64,000 bases of DNA from an uncultured SAR86 cluster bacterium (GCA_902623685.1 CACNUQ010000003.1:1-64000), one strand, 5' to 3'; positions 1-8,781 are shown, counted from the first letter of the stretch. Program-made: numbers and translations. Notes: a model not told the origin generated them from the sequence alone.

Positions 1-399
1 TTTGTTATCTATAGCTTTGCTCTAGTGGGCCAAGATCATAGCAAAGGCCATTCAATGGAAATTCAGACTCATTATTTTGAAGGACATATTCATGATGAAT
101 TTGTTGATGGAAATAAACTTGAGGTTGATCCAGATAGATTTGATAAGTTCATCGAGGGGCAAAAAAACTCTAAGGTTGCGGTTATTAGCGTAAATGGCAT
201 GGTCTGCGATTTTTGTGCAAGAGGCATTGAAAAAACTTTTAAAAAAGATAAATCAGTCCAGAAGATTGATGTTGATCTAAACAGGGGTAAAGTTTTAATT
301 TTGTACACACAATCTGCAAAAGTTGATTTTGAGGATATTAAGCAAAAAATTCTTTCTAACGGCCAAAATGCAACAGACCTTCAGATTATTGTAATTTGA
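1..399 (+). CDS. Heavy-metal-associated (HMA) domain protein, 5' partial, MerP-like
   Basis: The frame is open to the left edge, and the first residues (FVIYSFALVG) look like the end of a signal peptide, so the true start probably lies outside the window. A GTG at 25 and an ATG at 55 are possible internal starts. A histidine-rich segment follows. The HMA domain carries a GMVCDFC metal-binding motif with Cys codons at 205 and 214. HMA domains bind Cu(I), Hg(II) or similar soft metals. A short secreted HMA protein next to a MerT-like membrane protein suggests a periplasmic metal carrier. It ends 9 nt before the next gene. The metal specificity cannot be read from the sequence. Confidence 0.75.
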   Translation, partial: FVIYSFALVGQDHSKGHSMEIQTHYFEGHIHDEFVDGNKLEVDPDRFDKFIEGQKNSKVAVISVNGMVCDFCARGIEKTFKKDKSVQKIDVDLNRGKVLILYTQSAKVDFEDIKQKILSNGQNATDLQIIVI

Positions 400-408
400 G
401 AAACTCAT

Positions 409-774
409 TTGAAAGATAATACCGCAAATATTTTTTCGCTTTTTGCATCTTCATCAACATTAATTTGTTGTGCCTTGCCCTCACTTTTTGTTGCTATAGG
501 AGCTGGCGCTTCATTTGCAAGCTTGATTACACATATTCCTTTTTTGATAACACTCTCCTATTTCAAAGTGCAGATCACGCTTTTCGCATTAGCCATGATT
601 ACAATGGCCGGATACATTAATTATAAAACTTACCATATGCCGTGTCCTGCAGATCCAGAGCTAGGAAGGTTGTGCATGCAAACCAGGAAGCGATCTCGAA
701 TTCTTTATTACATATCTGTAGCAATTTTCTTGTTTGCTACAATATTCACATATCTAGCCCCATATTTTTTATAG
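409..774 (+). CDS. MerT-like small metal transport membrane protein
   Basis: 121 aa with about three predicted membrane segments. Cys20-Cys21 lie at the start of the first helix, followed by a Gly/Ala-rich stretch. A second cysteine pair, Cys79 and Cys89, follows helix two. This layout matches MerT, where a membrane Cys-Cys pair hands mercury from periplasmic MerP to a cytoplasmic pair. Length is close to MerT (about 116 aa). The start is TTG at 409. It sits between an HMA protein and a CsoR-family repressor, so copper or another soft metal is as likely as mercury. MerT is my best match by pattern, not a proven assignment. Confidence 0.55.
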   Translation: MKDNTANIFSLFASSSTLICCALPSLFVAIGAGASFASLITHIPFLITLSYFKVQITLFALAMITMAGYINYKTYHMPCPADPELGRLCMQTRKRSRILYYISVAIFLFATIFTYLAPYFL

Positions 775-776
775 TC

Positions 777-1037
777 ATGAAGCATCCGTGTCACAAAAAT
801 CAAATTTCAAGCCTTCGAAGAATCAAAGGGCAAATTGAGGGAGTTGAACGCATGATTGAGCAGGGTAAATATTGCGTAGATATTCTTAATCAAATCAAGG
901 CAACAAAGAATGCAATTTCCACTGTTGAGGGGAAAGTTCTTCAGACACATTTACAAGAATGTATCAAAGAGTCATTCAATGGAAACGGTGATAGCGACAA
1001 TAAAATTGATGAAATTGTTAAGCTTCTTAAAAGATGA
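777..1037 (+). CDS. CsoR/RcnR/FrmR-family metal-sensing repressor
   Basis: 86 aa, the usual size for this all-helical DUF156 repressor family. I chose the ATG at 777, 2 nt after the upstream stop, because the family fold begins at ISSLRRIKGQIEGVERMIE. The ligand pattern Cys33, His58, Cys62 is the Cu(I)-type Cys-His-Cys site of CsoR rather than the nickel-type site of RcnR. An extra His3 and Cys5 lie near the N-terminus. Metal binding releases the repressor from its operator in this family. It probably autoregulates the operon, whose promoter would lie left of the window. The stop overlaps the next start as ATGA. Confidence 0.85.
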   Translation: MKHPCHKNQISSLRRIKGQIEGVERMIEQGKYCVDILNQIKATKNAISTVEGKVLQTHLQECIKESFNGNGDSDNKIDEIVKLLKR

Positions 1038-1699
1038 AGCTAATTGTTCGGAATACGCATAAATATCTAAGTTTTTTTATCTCCATTCAGTTATTGTTGT
1101 GGACAATTTCTGGAATTTACTTTGCATTCAACAAAATTGAGAACGTCAGAGGCGAGCAATACAGAACTCACACTTCATCAAATTATAATTTTCAGAAGAT
1201 AGAATTTGAGATTCCAGATGCTATATCAGTCAATGTAAAAAAGAGATTAGGCAAAACTATCATTGCTGCTTCAACCAAAAACGGAATGCGTTATTTTGAT
1301 GAGGAGGGAGGCGTTCTTAAGAAAATTTCTTTTGATGAAGCAAAACAGCTTGTTTCAAAACATACATTTCTTAAACCAACAACAGTAGAAGAAATATATA
1401 CATCAGAAAAAGGCTCAGAATACAGAGGCAGACAATTGCCTATTTACAAAGTGGTTACTCATAATGCCAATGACGATGAAATTAATGCCTATCTAAATAT
1501 TTTTACTGGAGAAGTGGTTGCAATAAGATCAGTGCAATGGCGGATATGGGATTTAATGTGGGGTTTTCATATTATGGATTGGCAGGAAAGGGACAATATA
1601 GATAATGCGCTCTTAAAAATATTTTCTATATTAGCTTTGATTAGTTCCATATCTGGCATCTTATTGTTTTTTAAAATTGATATTAAAAAAGAGGCCTAG
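1034..1699 (+). CDS. PepSY-domain membrane protein
   Basis: 221 aa. One membrane helix lies at about residues 12-32 (SFFISIQLLLWTISGIYF) and a second near residues 193-215. The region between them resembles PepSY repeats and probably faces the periplasm. WGFHIMDW near residue 177 recalls the heme or iron-linked PepSY-associated TM families. It is translationally coupled to the repressor by a 4-nt ATGA overlap, so it belongs to the metal operon. PepSY membrane proteins often accompany copper or iron redox functions, but no enzymatic role can be assigned here. Confidence 0.65.
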   Translation: MKLIVRNTHKYLSFFISIQLLLWTISGIYFAFNKIENVRGEQYRTHTSSNYNFQKIEFEIPDAISVNVKKRLGKTIIAASTKNGMRYFDEEGGVLKKISFDEAKQLVSKHTFLKPTTVEEIYTSEKGSEYRGRQLPIYKVVTHNANDDEINAYLNIFTGEVVAIRSVQWRIWDLMWGFHIMDWQERDNIDNALLKIFSILALISSISGILLFFKIDIKKEA

Positions 1700-1790
1700 C
1701 AACTCGCAATATGAAAGATGCAATAGAAGTTTTTAACAGGTAAAAAGAATTGATAAACTTAAATATACTTTTTGAATGACTTTATACAAA

Positions 1791-1796
1791 TATAAT
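1791..1796 (+). promoter_or_regulatory. Possible -10 hexamer of the MBL hydrolase gene
   Basis: A perfect TATAAT lies 33 nt before the ATG at 1829. The nearest TTGAAT (1772-1777) is only 13 nt upstream, too close for a classical -35, so only the -10 is supported. A GAGGAG ribosome binding site follows at 1817-1822. Confidence 0.3.
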
Positions 1797-1828
1797 AATT
1801 AATTTTAAGTATTTTTGAGGAGCCACTT

Positions 1829-2779
1829 ATGAAAATATTTCCATTAGCTTTTGTAATAACTTTTATGATCTTTATACCCAGCAATCTTAAGGCTGGAGAT
1901 CATGAAGATGCTATGAATTTAGATCAAGTGACGCATGCTTTTGGGTGGAACTTTGAAGAGGCTGAAATTCAAACACAAAAGGTTTCAGAGGGTCTGTATG
2001 TGCTCTTTGGGGTGGGTGGCAATATTGCCGTTTCTATTGGTGAGGACGGAGTTTTGATTGTTGATGATCAATTCCCTCAGGTTATGGATAAAATTCAGGC
2101 AGCAATCTCAAAAGTTGGAGGCGGAGCAGTTGATTATGCTGTTAATACTCACTGGCATTTTGATCATGCTGAGGGTAATAATGCATTAGGCCCGCAAGGG
2201 ACTAAGATTGTGGCTCATGCTAATGCGCGAGCAGACATGGCAAAAGGAGGGGTCATTAATATGGTAATTGCCAAATATAAGCAGCAGCCATATCCTGAGA
2301 AAGCTTTACCAGTATTGACATATGATCACGGAATGCAGATTTACTTTAATGGCGGTGAGATCGATTTAAAAAACTTTGCATCAGCTCATACCAACGGAGA
2401 TACAGCAGTCTTTTTCAAAAAACAAAACGCAGTTCATTTAGGAGATGTCTTTAATAATTCTGGTTATCCATTTATTGATGTTGGAAGTGGAGGGAGCATT
2501 GACGGAATGATTAAGTTTTGTGAAGACACCCTTAAGCACATAAATGAAAGCACTATAGTGATTCCTGGACATGGACCAGTTACAAATACAGAAACTCTAA
2601 AGGAATACATTTCTATGTTAAAAACTGTTCGCTCAAGAGTTGCCGCATTAATAGAGGAAGGAAAAACGTTACAAGAAATCAAAGACACCAAACCAACGGA
2701 GGACTTTGATAAGGTCTACGGTCCAGAAACTGGTTCGCTTGGTTTTATCAATCGAGTGTTTACTAGCCTAAGCGAGTAA
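1829..2779 (+). CDS. Secreted metallo-beta-lactamase-fold hydrolase
   Basis: 316 aa with an N-terminal signal peptide, probably cut after Lys-Ala near residue 22, so the enzyme is likely periplasmic. The metal-binding signature THWHFDH is present as His108, His110, Asp112 and His113. Further metal ligands are expected at HLGD (about residue 205) and PGHGP (about residue 248). It resembles the broad group of MBL-fold hydrolases of unknown substrate rather than a true antibiotic-degrading enzyme. GAGGAG sits 6 nt before the ATG. It is followed after 19 nt by a VOC protein, and the two may be cotranscribed. Confidence 0.8.
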   Translation: MKIFPLAFVITFMIFIPSNLKAGDHEDAMNLDQVTHAFGWNFEEAEIQTQKVSEGLYVLFGVGGNIAVSIGEDGVLIVDDQFPQVMDKIQAAISKVGGGAVDYAVNTHWHFDHAEGNNALGPQGTKIVAHANARADMAKGGVINMVIAKYKQQPYPEKALPVLTYDHGMQIYFNGGEIDLKNFASAHTNGDTAVFFKKQNAVHLGDVFNNSGYPFIDVGSGGSIDGMIKFCEDTLKHINESTIVIPGHGPVTNTETLKEYISMLKTVRSRVAALIEEGKTLQEIKDTKPTEDFDKVYGPETGSLGFINRVFTSLSE

Positions 2780-2798
2780 GACTTATTATTTTTTAAAA

Positions 2799-3641
2799 AT
2801 GTTTAAAAGCCTTGATCACTTAATCATCGCCGTTGAGGATTTAGAAAAGGCCACATATAACTATCAACTCATAATGGGCACGCCTCCAGTTTGGACTGGT
2901 ATGCACAAAAGCCTTGGAACCAGTAACGCCCTGTTTAATTTTCAAAATACCTATCTTGAGCTCTTATCTCCAACCGGCGAGGGCTTAGGCGCAGATTTAA
3001 TAAATCATTATTTAAAGGATGCTGGAGAGGGTTTAATTGGAATGGTATTTGCAACAAAGGATATTAACGGCGTTTATCAATCTCTTCAAAATCATGGCTT
3101 TCCTTTAGGTGAGCCTGCAGATGGCGAGGGAACAAACTCCACCGATCAAAAATTAAGAAAATGGAAAAATCTATTTTTACCCCCAGATTTAACAAGAGGC
3201 ATCTTTTCTTTTGTCATCGAACACACTGAAGGAAATCTTCCCCAGCTCAATAGCATAGAGCCATCATCTCCTCACAAGTTAGATCATGTGGTAATTAATA
3301 CCAATGACGCAGACGGCTTTATAGAAATTTATAAAGATATTTTTAACATTCGTCTGGCCCTCGACAAAACCATTGAGCATTGGCAAAAAAGGATGCTCTT
3401 TTTTAGACTGAACAAAACCACCATAGAAGTTATAGAGCAAGAAGATGATTTGCCTCCAGCTGATAGATTATGGGGTTTAGCATGGGAGGTTAAGGACATT
3501 AAAAAAACTTGTCTCAGACTTAAAGATGAAGGAGTTGAAGTCACATCTGTTAAAAAGGGTGTAAAAGATCGCACCTATGTTGCTACAATTAAATCTCACA
3601 CTCACAATGTACCTACATTATTAATAGAGCATTTAGATTGA
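2799..3641 (+). CDS. VOC / glyoxalase-like domain protein
   Basis: 280 aa made of two vicinal-oxygen-chelate modules. The first starts at SLDHLIIAVEDLEKATYNY (residues 4-22), the second at HKLDHVVINTNDADGF (about residue 160). This arrangement matches the Glyoxalase_3-type family. VOC proteins bind a divalent metal and act as isomerases, dioxygenases or resistance proteins, so the substrate is open. The stop overlaps the next start as TGATG, indicating coupling to the Msr fusion downstream. Confidence 0.75.
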   Translation: MFKSLDHLIIAVEDLEKATYNYQLIMGTPPVWTGMHKSLGTSNALFNFQNTYLELLSPTGEGLGADLINHYLKDAGEGLIGMVFATKDINGVYQSLQNHGFPLGEPADGEGTNSTDQKLRKWKNLFLPPDLTRGIFSFVIEHTEGNLPQLNSIEPSSPHKLDHVVINTNDADGFIEIYKDIFNIRLALDKTIEHWQKRMLFFRLNKTTIEVIEQEDDLPPADRLWGLAWEVKDIKKTCLRLKDEGVEVTSVKKGVKDRTYVATIKSHTHNVPTLLIEHLD

Positions 3642-4909
3642 TGAAAAAAATAAATTTTTCTATTTACATATTTTTGGCATTTTCATTAAGCAGTATTGCG
3701 AAAACAAATCTCGATGAAGCTACTATCCACTTAGAGAAAATTGTTCTTGGTTCAGGTTGTTTTTGGGGTGCTGAAAAAGGTTACGAAGAATTATCTGGAG
3801 TCATAAATGCGGTTTCAGGATATGCAGATGGTGACGGCATTAGACCAACATATAGAGAGATAACAAAATTAAAAAATAAATTTAATACTAATAATCATGC
3901 AGAGGTCGTTGAAGTCACTTACAACAAAAATATTATTTCAACACAACAACTTTTAATGCATTTTTTTGAATCTCATGATCCAACTCAACTAAATAGGCAG
4001 GGCAATGACATTGGAACACAATATCGATCTACTATCTTGTATTCCAATGATGAGCAAAAGCAGGTTATAGATAGCCTTATCAAAAATTTTCAAAGACTTT
4101 TATCAGATGCAGGATTTGGATCCATTACAACAGCTGTCAAACCATTAGAAAAGTTTTATGAGGCTGAAAATTATCATCAAGATTATATTGCCAAGAATCC
4201 AAATGGTTATTGTCCTGACCATTCAACGGGAGTTAAGTTTGTCACTGAATCAACGACCTCAAAAGTAGATAACTCTGAATTATTGATTGGAAAAAAAATT
4301 ATAGTAATTGAGTCTGATGACTACTGTCCATATTGTGAGAAATTTCAAGCAGATGTTGCTAAAACATATTATGGAGACATTCCTTTAGTTTTTAGGCCTG
4401 CTTCTCAGATGCATGGACTAGAAGTTAACTCTCCTACTTGGGCTACTCCAACGATTCTTTTCGTAGAGAATGGTAAAGAGGTTTTTGCTCATCAAGGATA
4501 CTTAAATCCAAAGGAATTTTATCAAGCACTTGGTTTCTTTAAGTTGGGAGATTCTGAGGCTTACAGGGTTGCATTTGAAAAAGGAACAGATGCTAGATTT
4601 TGTAGAGAATATGAGATTTTTAAAAATACACCCGATGGTATATTTGTGGATAAGCTTAGTGGAGCGCCACTATTTGATACCAGAGACAGATTCAATTCTG
4701 GTACAGGATGGCTTTCTTTTACTAAACCTATTGAAGGGTCAGTTTATTCAAAGCCTGACAATAGTTATGGAATGCGCAGGACTGAAATTAGATCAGTGAC
4801 TTCAGATATACATCTTGGCCATGTTTTTTCTGACGGGCCAAATGGAATGCCTAGATATTGCATCAATGCTACTGTTCTTGAGTTCAAAAAAAGATCTGCA
4901 GATATTTGA
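3641..4909 (+). CDS. MsrA - redoxin - MsrB fusion, methionine sulfoxide reductase
   Basis: 422 aa from the ATG at 3641, which overlaps the upstream stop. A signal peptide occupies about residues 1-20. The MsrA domain follows, with catalytic Cys40 in GCFWG. A thioredoxin/glutaredoxin-like domain has a CPYC motif at Cys229-Cys232. The C-terminal MsrB domain (about residues 310-410) has GTGW and catalytic Cys407 in RYCIN. The protein should reduce both S- and R-methionine sulfoxides in exported proteins, with the central redoxin passing electrons. The MsrB part lacks zinc CxxC motifs and has Thr where Neisseria PilB has a resolving Cys (GCGW). In PilB the redoxin domain comes first; here it lies between the two reductases. 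Confidence 0.88.
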   Translation: MKKINFSIYIFLAFSLSSIAKTNLDEATIHLEKIVLGSGCFWGAEKGYEELSGVINAVSGYADGDGIRPTYREITKLKNKFNTNNHAEVVEVTYNKNIISTQQLLMHFFESHDPTQLNRQGNDIGTQYRSTILYSNDEQKQVIDSLIKNFQRLLSDAGFGSITTAVKPLEKFYEAENYHQDYIAKNPNGYCPDHSTGVKFVTESTTSKVDNSELLIGKKIIVIESDDYCPYCEKFQADVAKTYYGDIPLVFRPASQMHGLEVNSPTWATPTILFVENGKEVFAHQGYLNPKEFYQALGFFKLGDSEAYRVAFEKGTDARFCREYEIFKNTPDGIFVDKLSGAPLFDTRDRFNSGTGWLSFTKPIEGSVYSKPDNSYGMRRTEIRSVTSDIHLGHVFSDGPNGMPRYCINATVLEFKKRSADI

Positions 4910-4977
4910 TGAATTTTTCTTATTAAAATAATTTACTACTTTCATCAAAACAATTTATAGGTATAAACTAACAATAA

Positions 4978-5250
4978 ATGAATATAACTATTCTTTTGGT
5001 TTTTGTATCAGCGGTATTACTCTTTTTGGGGCAATTTACTTTGGCCTTAATTTTTTTTATATCAGCAGTTTTATTTTTCCTAATTGTTTTTGTTTTTGGA
5101 AGATTTTTTGATCATTTATATTGGGAAAACAAAAGTAACTCAATGAATAATGAAAGTGGTTTAGATCATACTGATAATAAACTTTCTCAGTTTCTATATG
5201 AGCAATATCTGAAAGGGGTTTACTGGAACGATAAACGAAAGAACAGATGA
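4978..5250 (+). CDS. Small membrane protein, unknown
   Basis: 90 aa. Residues 1-45 form two closely spaced hydrophobic helices. The C-terminal half is polar and charged (NNESGLDHTDNKLSQF) and ends in a basic tail. No family is recognised. It overlaps the start of the glycosyltransferase by 4 nt (ATGA at 5247), so it is probably in the same operon and may be linked to cell-envelope glycan synthesis. The start ATG follows a 68-nt gap after the Msr gene. Confidence 0.6.
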   Translation: MNITILLVFVSAVLLFLGQFTLALIFFISAVLFFLIVFVFGRFFDHLYWENKSNSMNNESGLDHTDNKLSQFLYEQYLKGVYWNDKRKNR

Positions 5251-6275
5251 TATTATCCATCACCCTTGATCGCAAAAAGGGCGGAATTGCGAACTCTTTA
5301 ATTTCTTATTCCAAAGCCCTAGATTTAATTGGTGAAAAACATTTTATTATTTTGCCCAGTGATGCTGGTGTGAAGAATGACTTATTAAACCTACCAAATG
5401 TTCAGATTTTTTCTTTAAAAAAATCCTCACTATATTTCCATCTTTTAACTAGATTTATTTTTAAGCAAAAATATAAGAGCTTAATTCAAGACTCAAAGTG
5501 GATATTTATTCATAACTCAAAGCTGATTAAATTTTTGAATCAATATAGTTTTAAACTTGGAATGATCAATCATTCTGGCAAGCTTAGAAATACCTTTCAT
5601 AGGGCTACTAATATCTTTATAACTCAATCGGGATACGAAAGATTTATATCGCGTCACCCAGACAATGAATCAACCAATATAGTTATTCCACATGGTTTTG
5701 AACAATTACCCGCAGTTTCAAGCTTAAAAAACAATAAAGTTCTAAAAGTAATTTCTGCAGGCAGATTTGTTACTAAAAAAGGTTTTTATGACTTAATAAA
5801 AGCTGCTGAAGAATTACAAAAAGATAATTTTCCAGCACAAATAGAACTTTTTGGCTCAGGACCACTTGAAGCCAAGTTAAGAAAAAAAATTAATGATTTA
5901 TCTTTAAACAATATCCGATTGATTGGATGGACTGAAAATTTGCATGATGAGTTTAGAAACGCAGATGTTTTTTGTATACCTTCTTTGGAGGAGCCATTTG
6001 GTTTAATAATTGGAGAGGCAATGATGAATGGATTGCCGGTTATAACAACTAAAACTGATGGAGCAATAGAAATTTTTGGGGCAGATCCAGGAAAAAAAGG
6101 TGGAATTTATATAGATTTTTCCTCTCCTGATCAAATAAAAAATGCAATTCAAGCTATAAGCAATGATGAAAAAAGATATTTATTAGCACAAAATGCGCAG
6201 GAAAATATTAAAACAAACTTTAGTTTGGAAATATTATCAAGGAAATTGAGGGATTTATTTGAAAAAGCAGCTTAA
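5247..6275 (+). CDS. Glycosyltransferase, GT4 family
   Basis: 342 aa with a GT-B fold. The C-terminal half carries the GT4 signatures SAGRFVTKKGFYDLIKAA (about residue 166), GSGPLEAKL, and the EX7E motif inside SLEEPFGLIIGEAMMNGLP (about residue 248). It should transfer a sugar from a nucleotide donor to an envelope glycan or lipid acceptor with retention of configuration. No signal or membrane segment is visible, so it likely works at the inner face of the membrane. It overlaps both neighbours (4 nt and 17 nt), giving a three-gene unit with a small membrane protein and an ELM1-like protein. Confidence 0.85.
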   Translation: MILSITLDRKKGGIANSLISYSKALDLIGEKHFIILPSDAGVKNDLLNLPNVQIFSLKKSSLYFHLLTRFIFKQKYKSLIQDSKWIFIHNSKLIKFLNQYSFKLGMINHSGKLRNTFHRATNIFITQSGYERFISRHPDNESTNIVIPHGFEQLPAVSSLKNNKVLKVISAGRFVTKKGFYDLIKAAEELQKDNFPAQIELFGSGPLEAKLRKKINDLSLNNIRLIGWTENLHDEFRNADVFCIPSLEEPFGLIIGEAMMNGLPVITTKTDGAIEIFGADPGKKGGIYIDFSSPDQIKNAIQAISNDEKRYLLAQNAQENIKTNFSLEILSRKLRDLFEKAA

Positions 6276-7290
6276 TGTTGGTCATCTTACCGAAGGTATT
6301 TCTGGACATGATGGTCAGGCCTTAGGGGTCATAAAAAATTTAGCAGATTCTGGTTTCAACATAAATGTTACAACCATCTCTGTTGGATGGAGGACAAGGT
6401 TTACAAGAGGGCTTTTAAAATTTGTTTCAAGAAAATTATCGAGATTCCCAAATTCAATAAATATAAATTTAATAACTATGTGCTATAGATTTTCATCTTT
6501 TGGCAATATAGATATTTTTATATCCTCTGGGGCAAATCTCGCCCCTTTAAATTTGGCCCTCACAAAGAAAAATAATGCAAAAAATATTCATCTAAGCTCA
6601 AAAAGAGATTGGCACGTAAAGGACTTTAATGCATACATCACAACAAAGAAGATTTCACCTCTAAAAAATAATCTAAGCCCTGATATTGTGCCAAATTTAT
6701 TCGACCCAGCTCAATGCATGCGTGCAGGAGAGGCCTTCATTAAAGAAAATAATTTACATGAAGAAAAGTTTTCGTTATTGATATTAGGTGGCAATGGAAT
6801 TGGGTATAAATATGATAAGCATGAATGGGATGAAATCTTGAGGAATTTTTCTGACTTTTGCCAACAGAGTAATACAAAACCACTATTCATAACTTCACCA
6901 AGGACACCTAATGAAGTTGAAAGCATCATTCAATCAAAGTACGAAACCTCTTTTTCAGTCTTATTTCATTCTGAGAATAAAAGAGGCAGTTTTCCTCATC
7001 TTTTGTACATGGCATCAAATATATTTGTTACTGAAGATAGCTCAACAATGTTGTCCGAAGCCATTTCTTCAGGAAAAAGAGTAGCATGTATATATCCTAA
7101 GAATATTAATGCGCCAGAAAAATATACAGAAATCATTCGCAAGTATGAAGCACTTAATTTTATTAAAAGAAAAAATATCAATGAAATTTCAGACGGGGCA
7201 TCAAATGAAATGATAGATATAACTTTAAAAGTAAACCAATCATTTGCTGAATTCAACAAACTATTAACTGAATTATTATTCGACCAGTAA
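6259..7290 (+). CDS. ELM1 family protein (PF06258-like)
   Basis: 343 aa. The start is TTG at 6259, inside the previous gene, with GAGG about 8 nt upstream. The N-terminus LTEGISGHDGQALGVIKNLA and the C-terminal VTEDSSTMLSEAISSGKRV match the bacterial family named after plant mitochondrial fission protein ELM1. These proteins have a GT-B-like fold and in bacteria often sit next to lipopolysaccharide or glycan genes, as here next to a GT4 enzyme. The SSTMLSEA region resembles the nucleotide-sugar pocket of GT-B enzymes. A glycosyltransferase-like role is my inference. Confidence 0.75.
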   Translation: MKKQLNVGHLTEGISGHDGQALGVIKNLADSGFNINVTTISVGWRTRFTRGLLKFVSRKLSRFPNSININLITMCYRFSSFGNIDIFISSGANLAPLNLALTKKNNAKNIHLSSKRDWHVKDFNAYITTKKISPLKNNLSPDIVPNLFDPAQCMRAGEAFIKENNLHEEKFSLLILGGNGIGYKYDKHEWDEILRNFSDFCQQSNTKPLFITSPRTPNEVESIIQSKYETSFSVLFHSENKRGSFPHLLYMASNIFVTEDSSTMLSEAISSGKRVACIYPKNINAPEKYTEIIRKYEALNFIKRKNINEISDGASNEMIDITLKVNQSFAEFNKLLTELLFDQ

Positions 7291-7343
7291 AGAATCTTTT
7301 TATAAAATTTAAATCCAAGCATTTTGATATACTGATTAGATAT

Positions 7344-7934
7344 ATGAAACTAAAAGCTATATTTTGCATGGGAATTTTTGTCTTCAGTAGCTCTTCTTTA
7401 TCAAATGAAAAAAGCATTGAAGAATGTGCAAAAATTAAGGATCCAGCTGTCAGACTAAAATGTTATGACAATATTTTCTTAAGTTCTGCTCCTCAAGATA
7501 AGAACGAAATCCCACCATCCATGGAAAAGGCAGAAAATTATTATAAGCCACCCCCAAATAAAATAATTATTGAACCGATTAAATCTACTGAACCATCAAT
7601 TGAGCTCAAAGAAGCTCAAATTAAAATTCAAGAGACTGAAGAGGAATTAGAAAAGGTAAAAAGTGAATTAAAGAAAGCACAAAAAATAGAAAAACAACTC
7701 AGAGAAGTGGATAAAGATGTCATAGGTACCATAGTTAATGTAAAGAAAGTTGGAAATTATAAAATTGACATCACACTTGACAATGGTCAGGTTTGGCGGT
7801 CTGTAGAGTCTATATATAAGAGATTGCCGGTCAAAAAATCACAAAAGGTGACAATATCCAAAGCTGTATTTAGTGGACATATTCTCAAAGTATCTGGTAA
7901 AAAAGTTGCTATGAGAGTAAGAAAAATACGTTAA
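7344..7934 (+). CDS. Exported coiled-coil protein, unknown
   Basis: 196 aa with a signal peptide at residues 1-20. The mature N-terminus has the motif ECAKIKDPAVRLKCYD, seen in many uncharacterised proteobacterial exported proteins. A charged coiled coil covers about residues 90-122. A small beta-rich C-terminal domain contains DNGQVWRSVESIYKRLPV and ends in a basic tail. Two cysteines in the N-terminal motif could form a disulfide. The function is unknown. It is 53 nt downstream of the ELM1 gene and 7 nt before the next gene. Confidence 0.7.
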   Translation: MKLKAIFCMGIFVFSSSSLSNEKSIEECAKIKDPAVRLKCYDNIFLSSAPQDKNEIPPSMEKAENYYKPPPNKIIIEPIKSTEPSIELKEAQIKIQETEEELEKVKSELKKAQKIEKQLREVDKDVIGTIVNVKKVGNYKIDITLDNGQVWRSVESIYKRLPVKKSQKVTISKAVFSGHILKVSGKKVAMRVRKIR

Positions 7935-7941
7935 TTAATAA

Positions 7942-8781
7942 ATGACTGCAATTTCTGTAAATGAGGTTTATGCCATTGGGGCACCGATAGTTTTGGCAAT
8001 GATTTTTTTTGAAATTTTGGTTTCAAACTTTCAAAATCAAAATTTTTACAAAAGGAGTGACACTCTCTGCACCATTGGCTTACTTTTAGGAAATATAATT
8101 GTTGCTTTCGCAATAAAAGGAACAGTTTTAGCTTTTCATATTTACTTGTATCAGTTTAGGGCCTTTGACTTTGTAAATCAGATTCCCATCTGGGCATTAT
8201 GGATCATCACTTTTATTAGCATCGATTTAGTTTTTTACATTTATCACAGAATGTCCCATCGCATAAGATTTCTTTGGGCTATTCACCTTAGTCATCATTC
8301 AAGCGAGGAAATGAATTTCGCAGTTTCATTCAGGCAGGCTTGGTTTGGACCAATTTCAAAGATACCTTTTTTTATGGTACTGCCCTTGCTAGGATTTGAT
8401 CCAACTATCGTTGCTGTAGCTGGAGTAATTAGCACTCTATGGGGAATAGTTGGACATACACAAGTTATTGGTAAATTGGGACCACTTGAATGGATTTTTA
8501 ATACCCCATCTCATCATAGAGTTCATCATGGTTCAAATAAGCAATATATTGATAAAAATTATGGAAATTTATTGATTATCTGGGACCGAATGTTTGGCAC
8601 CTTTGAACCGGAGGAAGAGGAAGTCAAATTTGGACTTGTAAATAATGTTAATACTTTTAATCCAGTAAAAGTTACCTTTATAGCTTGGATGTCTATGATC
8701 AAAGATTTAAAGCAGAAGAATAGTTTTTTTGAGGCAATAAAAGTAATCTTTGGCCCTCCGGTTACACATGTAAAAGAATAA
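7942..8781 (+). CDS. Sterol desaturase / fatty acid hydroxylase superfamily protein
   Basis: 279 aa integral membrane enzyme. The histidine clusters that bind the di-iron centre are visible as HRMSH, HLSHH and HHRVHH, in the order and spacing of the superfamily. Hydrophobic helices occupy about residues 12-30, 48-70, 80-100 and 145-165. Members use oxygen to hydroxylate or desaturate lipids, or cleave ether lipids. The substrate is not predictable. A weakly spaced operon with the preceding gene (7 nt) is likely. Confidence 0.85.
   Translation: MTAISVNEVYAIGAPIVLAMIFFEILVSNFQNQNFYKRSDTLCTIGLLLGNIIVAFAIKGTVLAFHIYLYQFRAFDFVNQIPIWALWIITFISIDLVFYIYHRMSHRIRFLWAIHLSHHSSEEMNFAVSFRQAWFGPISKIPFFMVLPLLGFDPTIVAVAGVISTLWGIVGHTQVIGKLGPLEWIFNTPSHHRVHHGSNKQYIDKNYGNLLIIWDRMFGTFEPEEEEVKFGLVNNVNTFNPVKVTFIAWMSMIKDLKQKNSFFEAIKVIFGPPVTHVKE

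Noticed and set aside
1829-2779. Antibiotic-resistance metallo-beta-lactamase
   Set aside because: The HxHxDH motif is common to many hydrolases, and the sequence blocks do not match B1-B3 lactamases; a resistance label is not supported.
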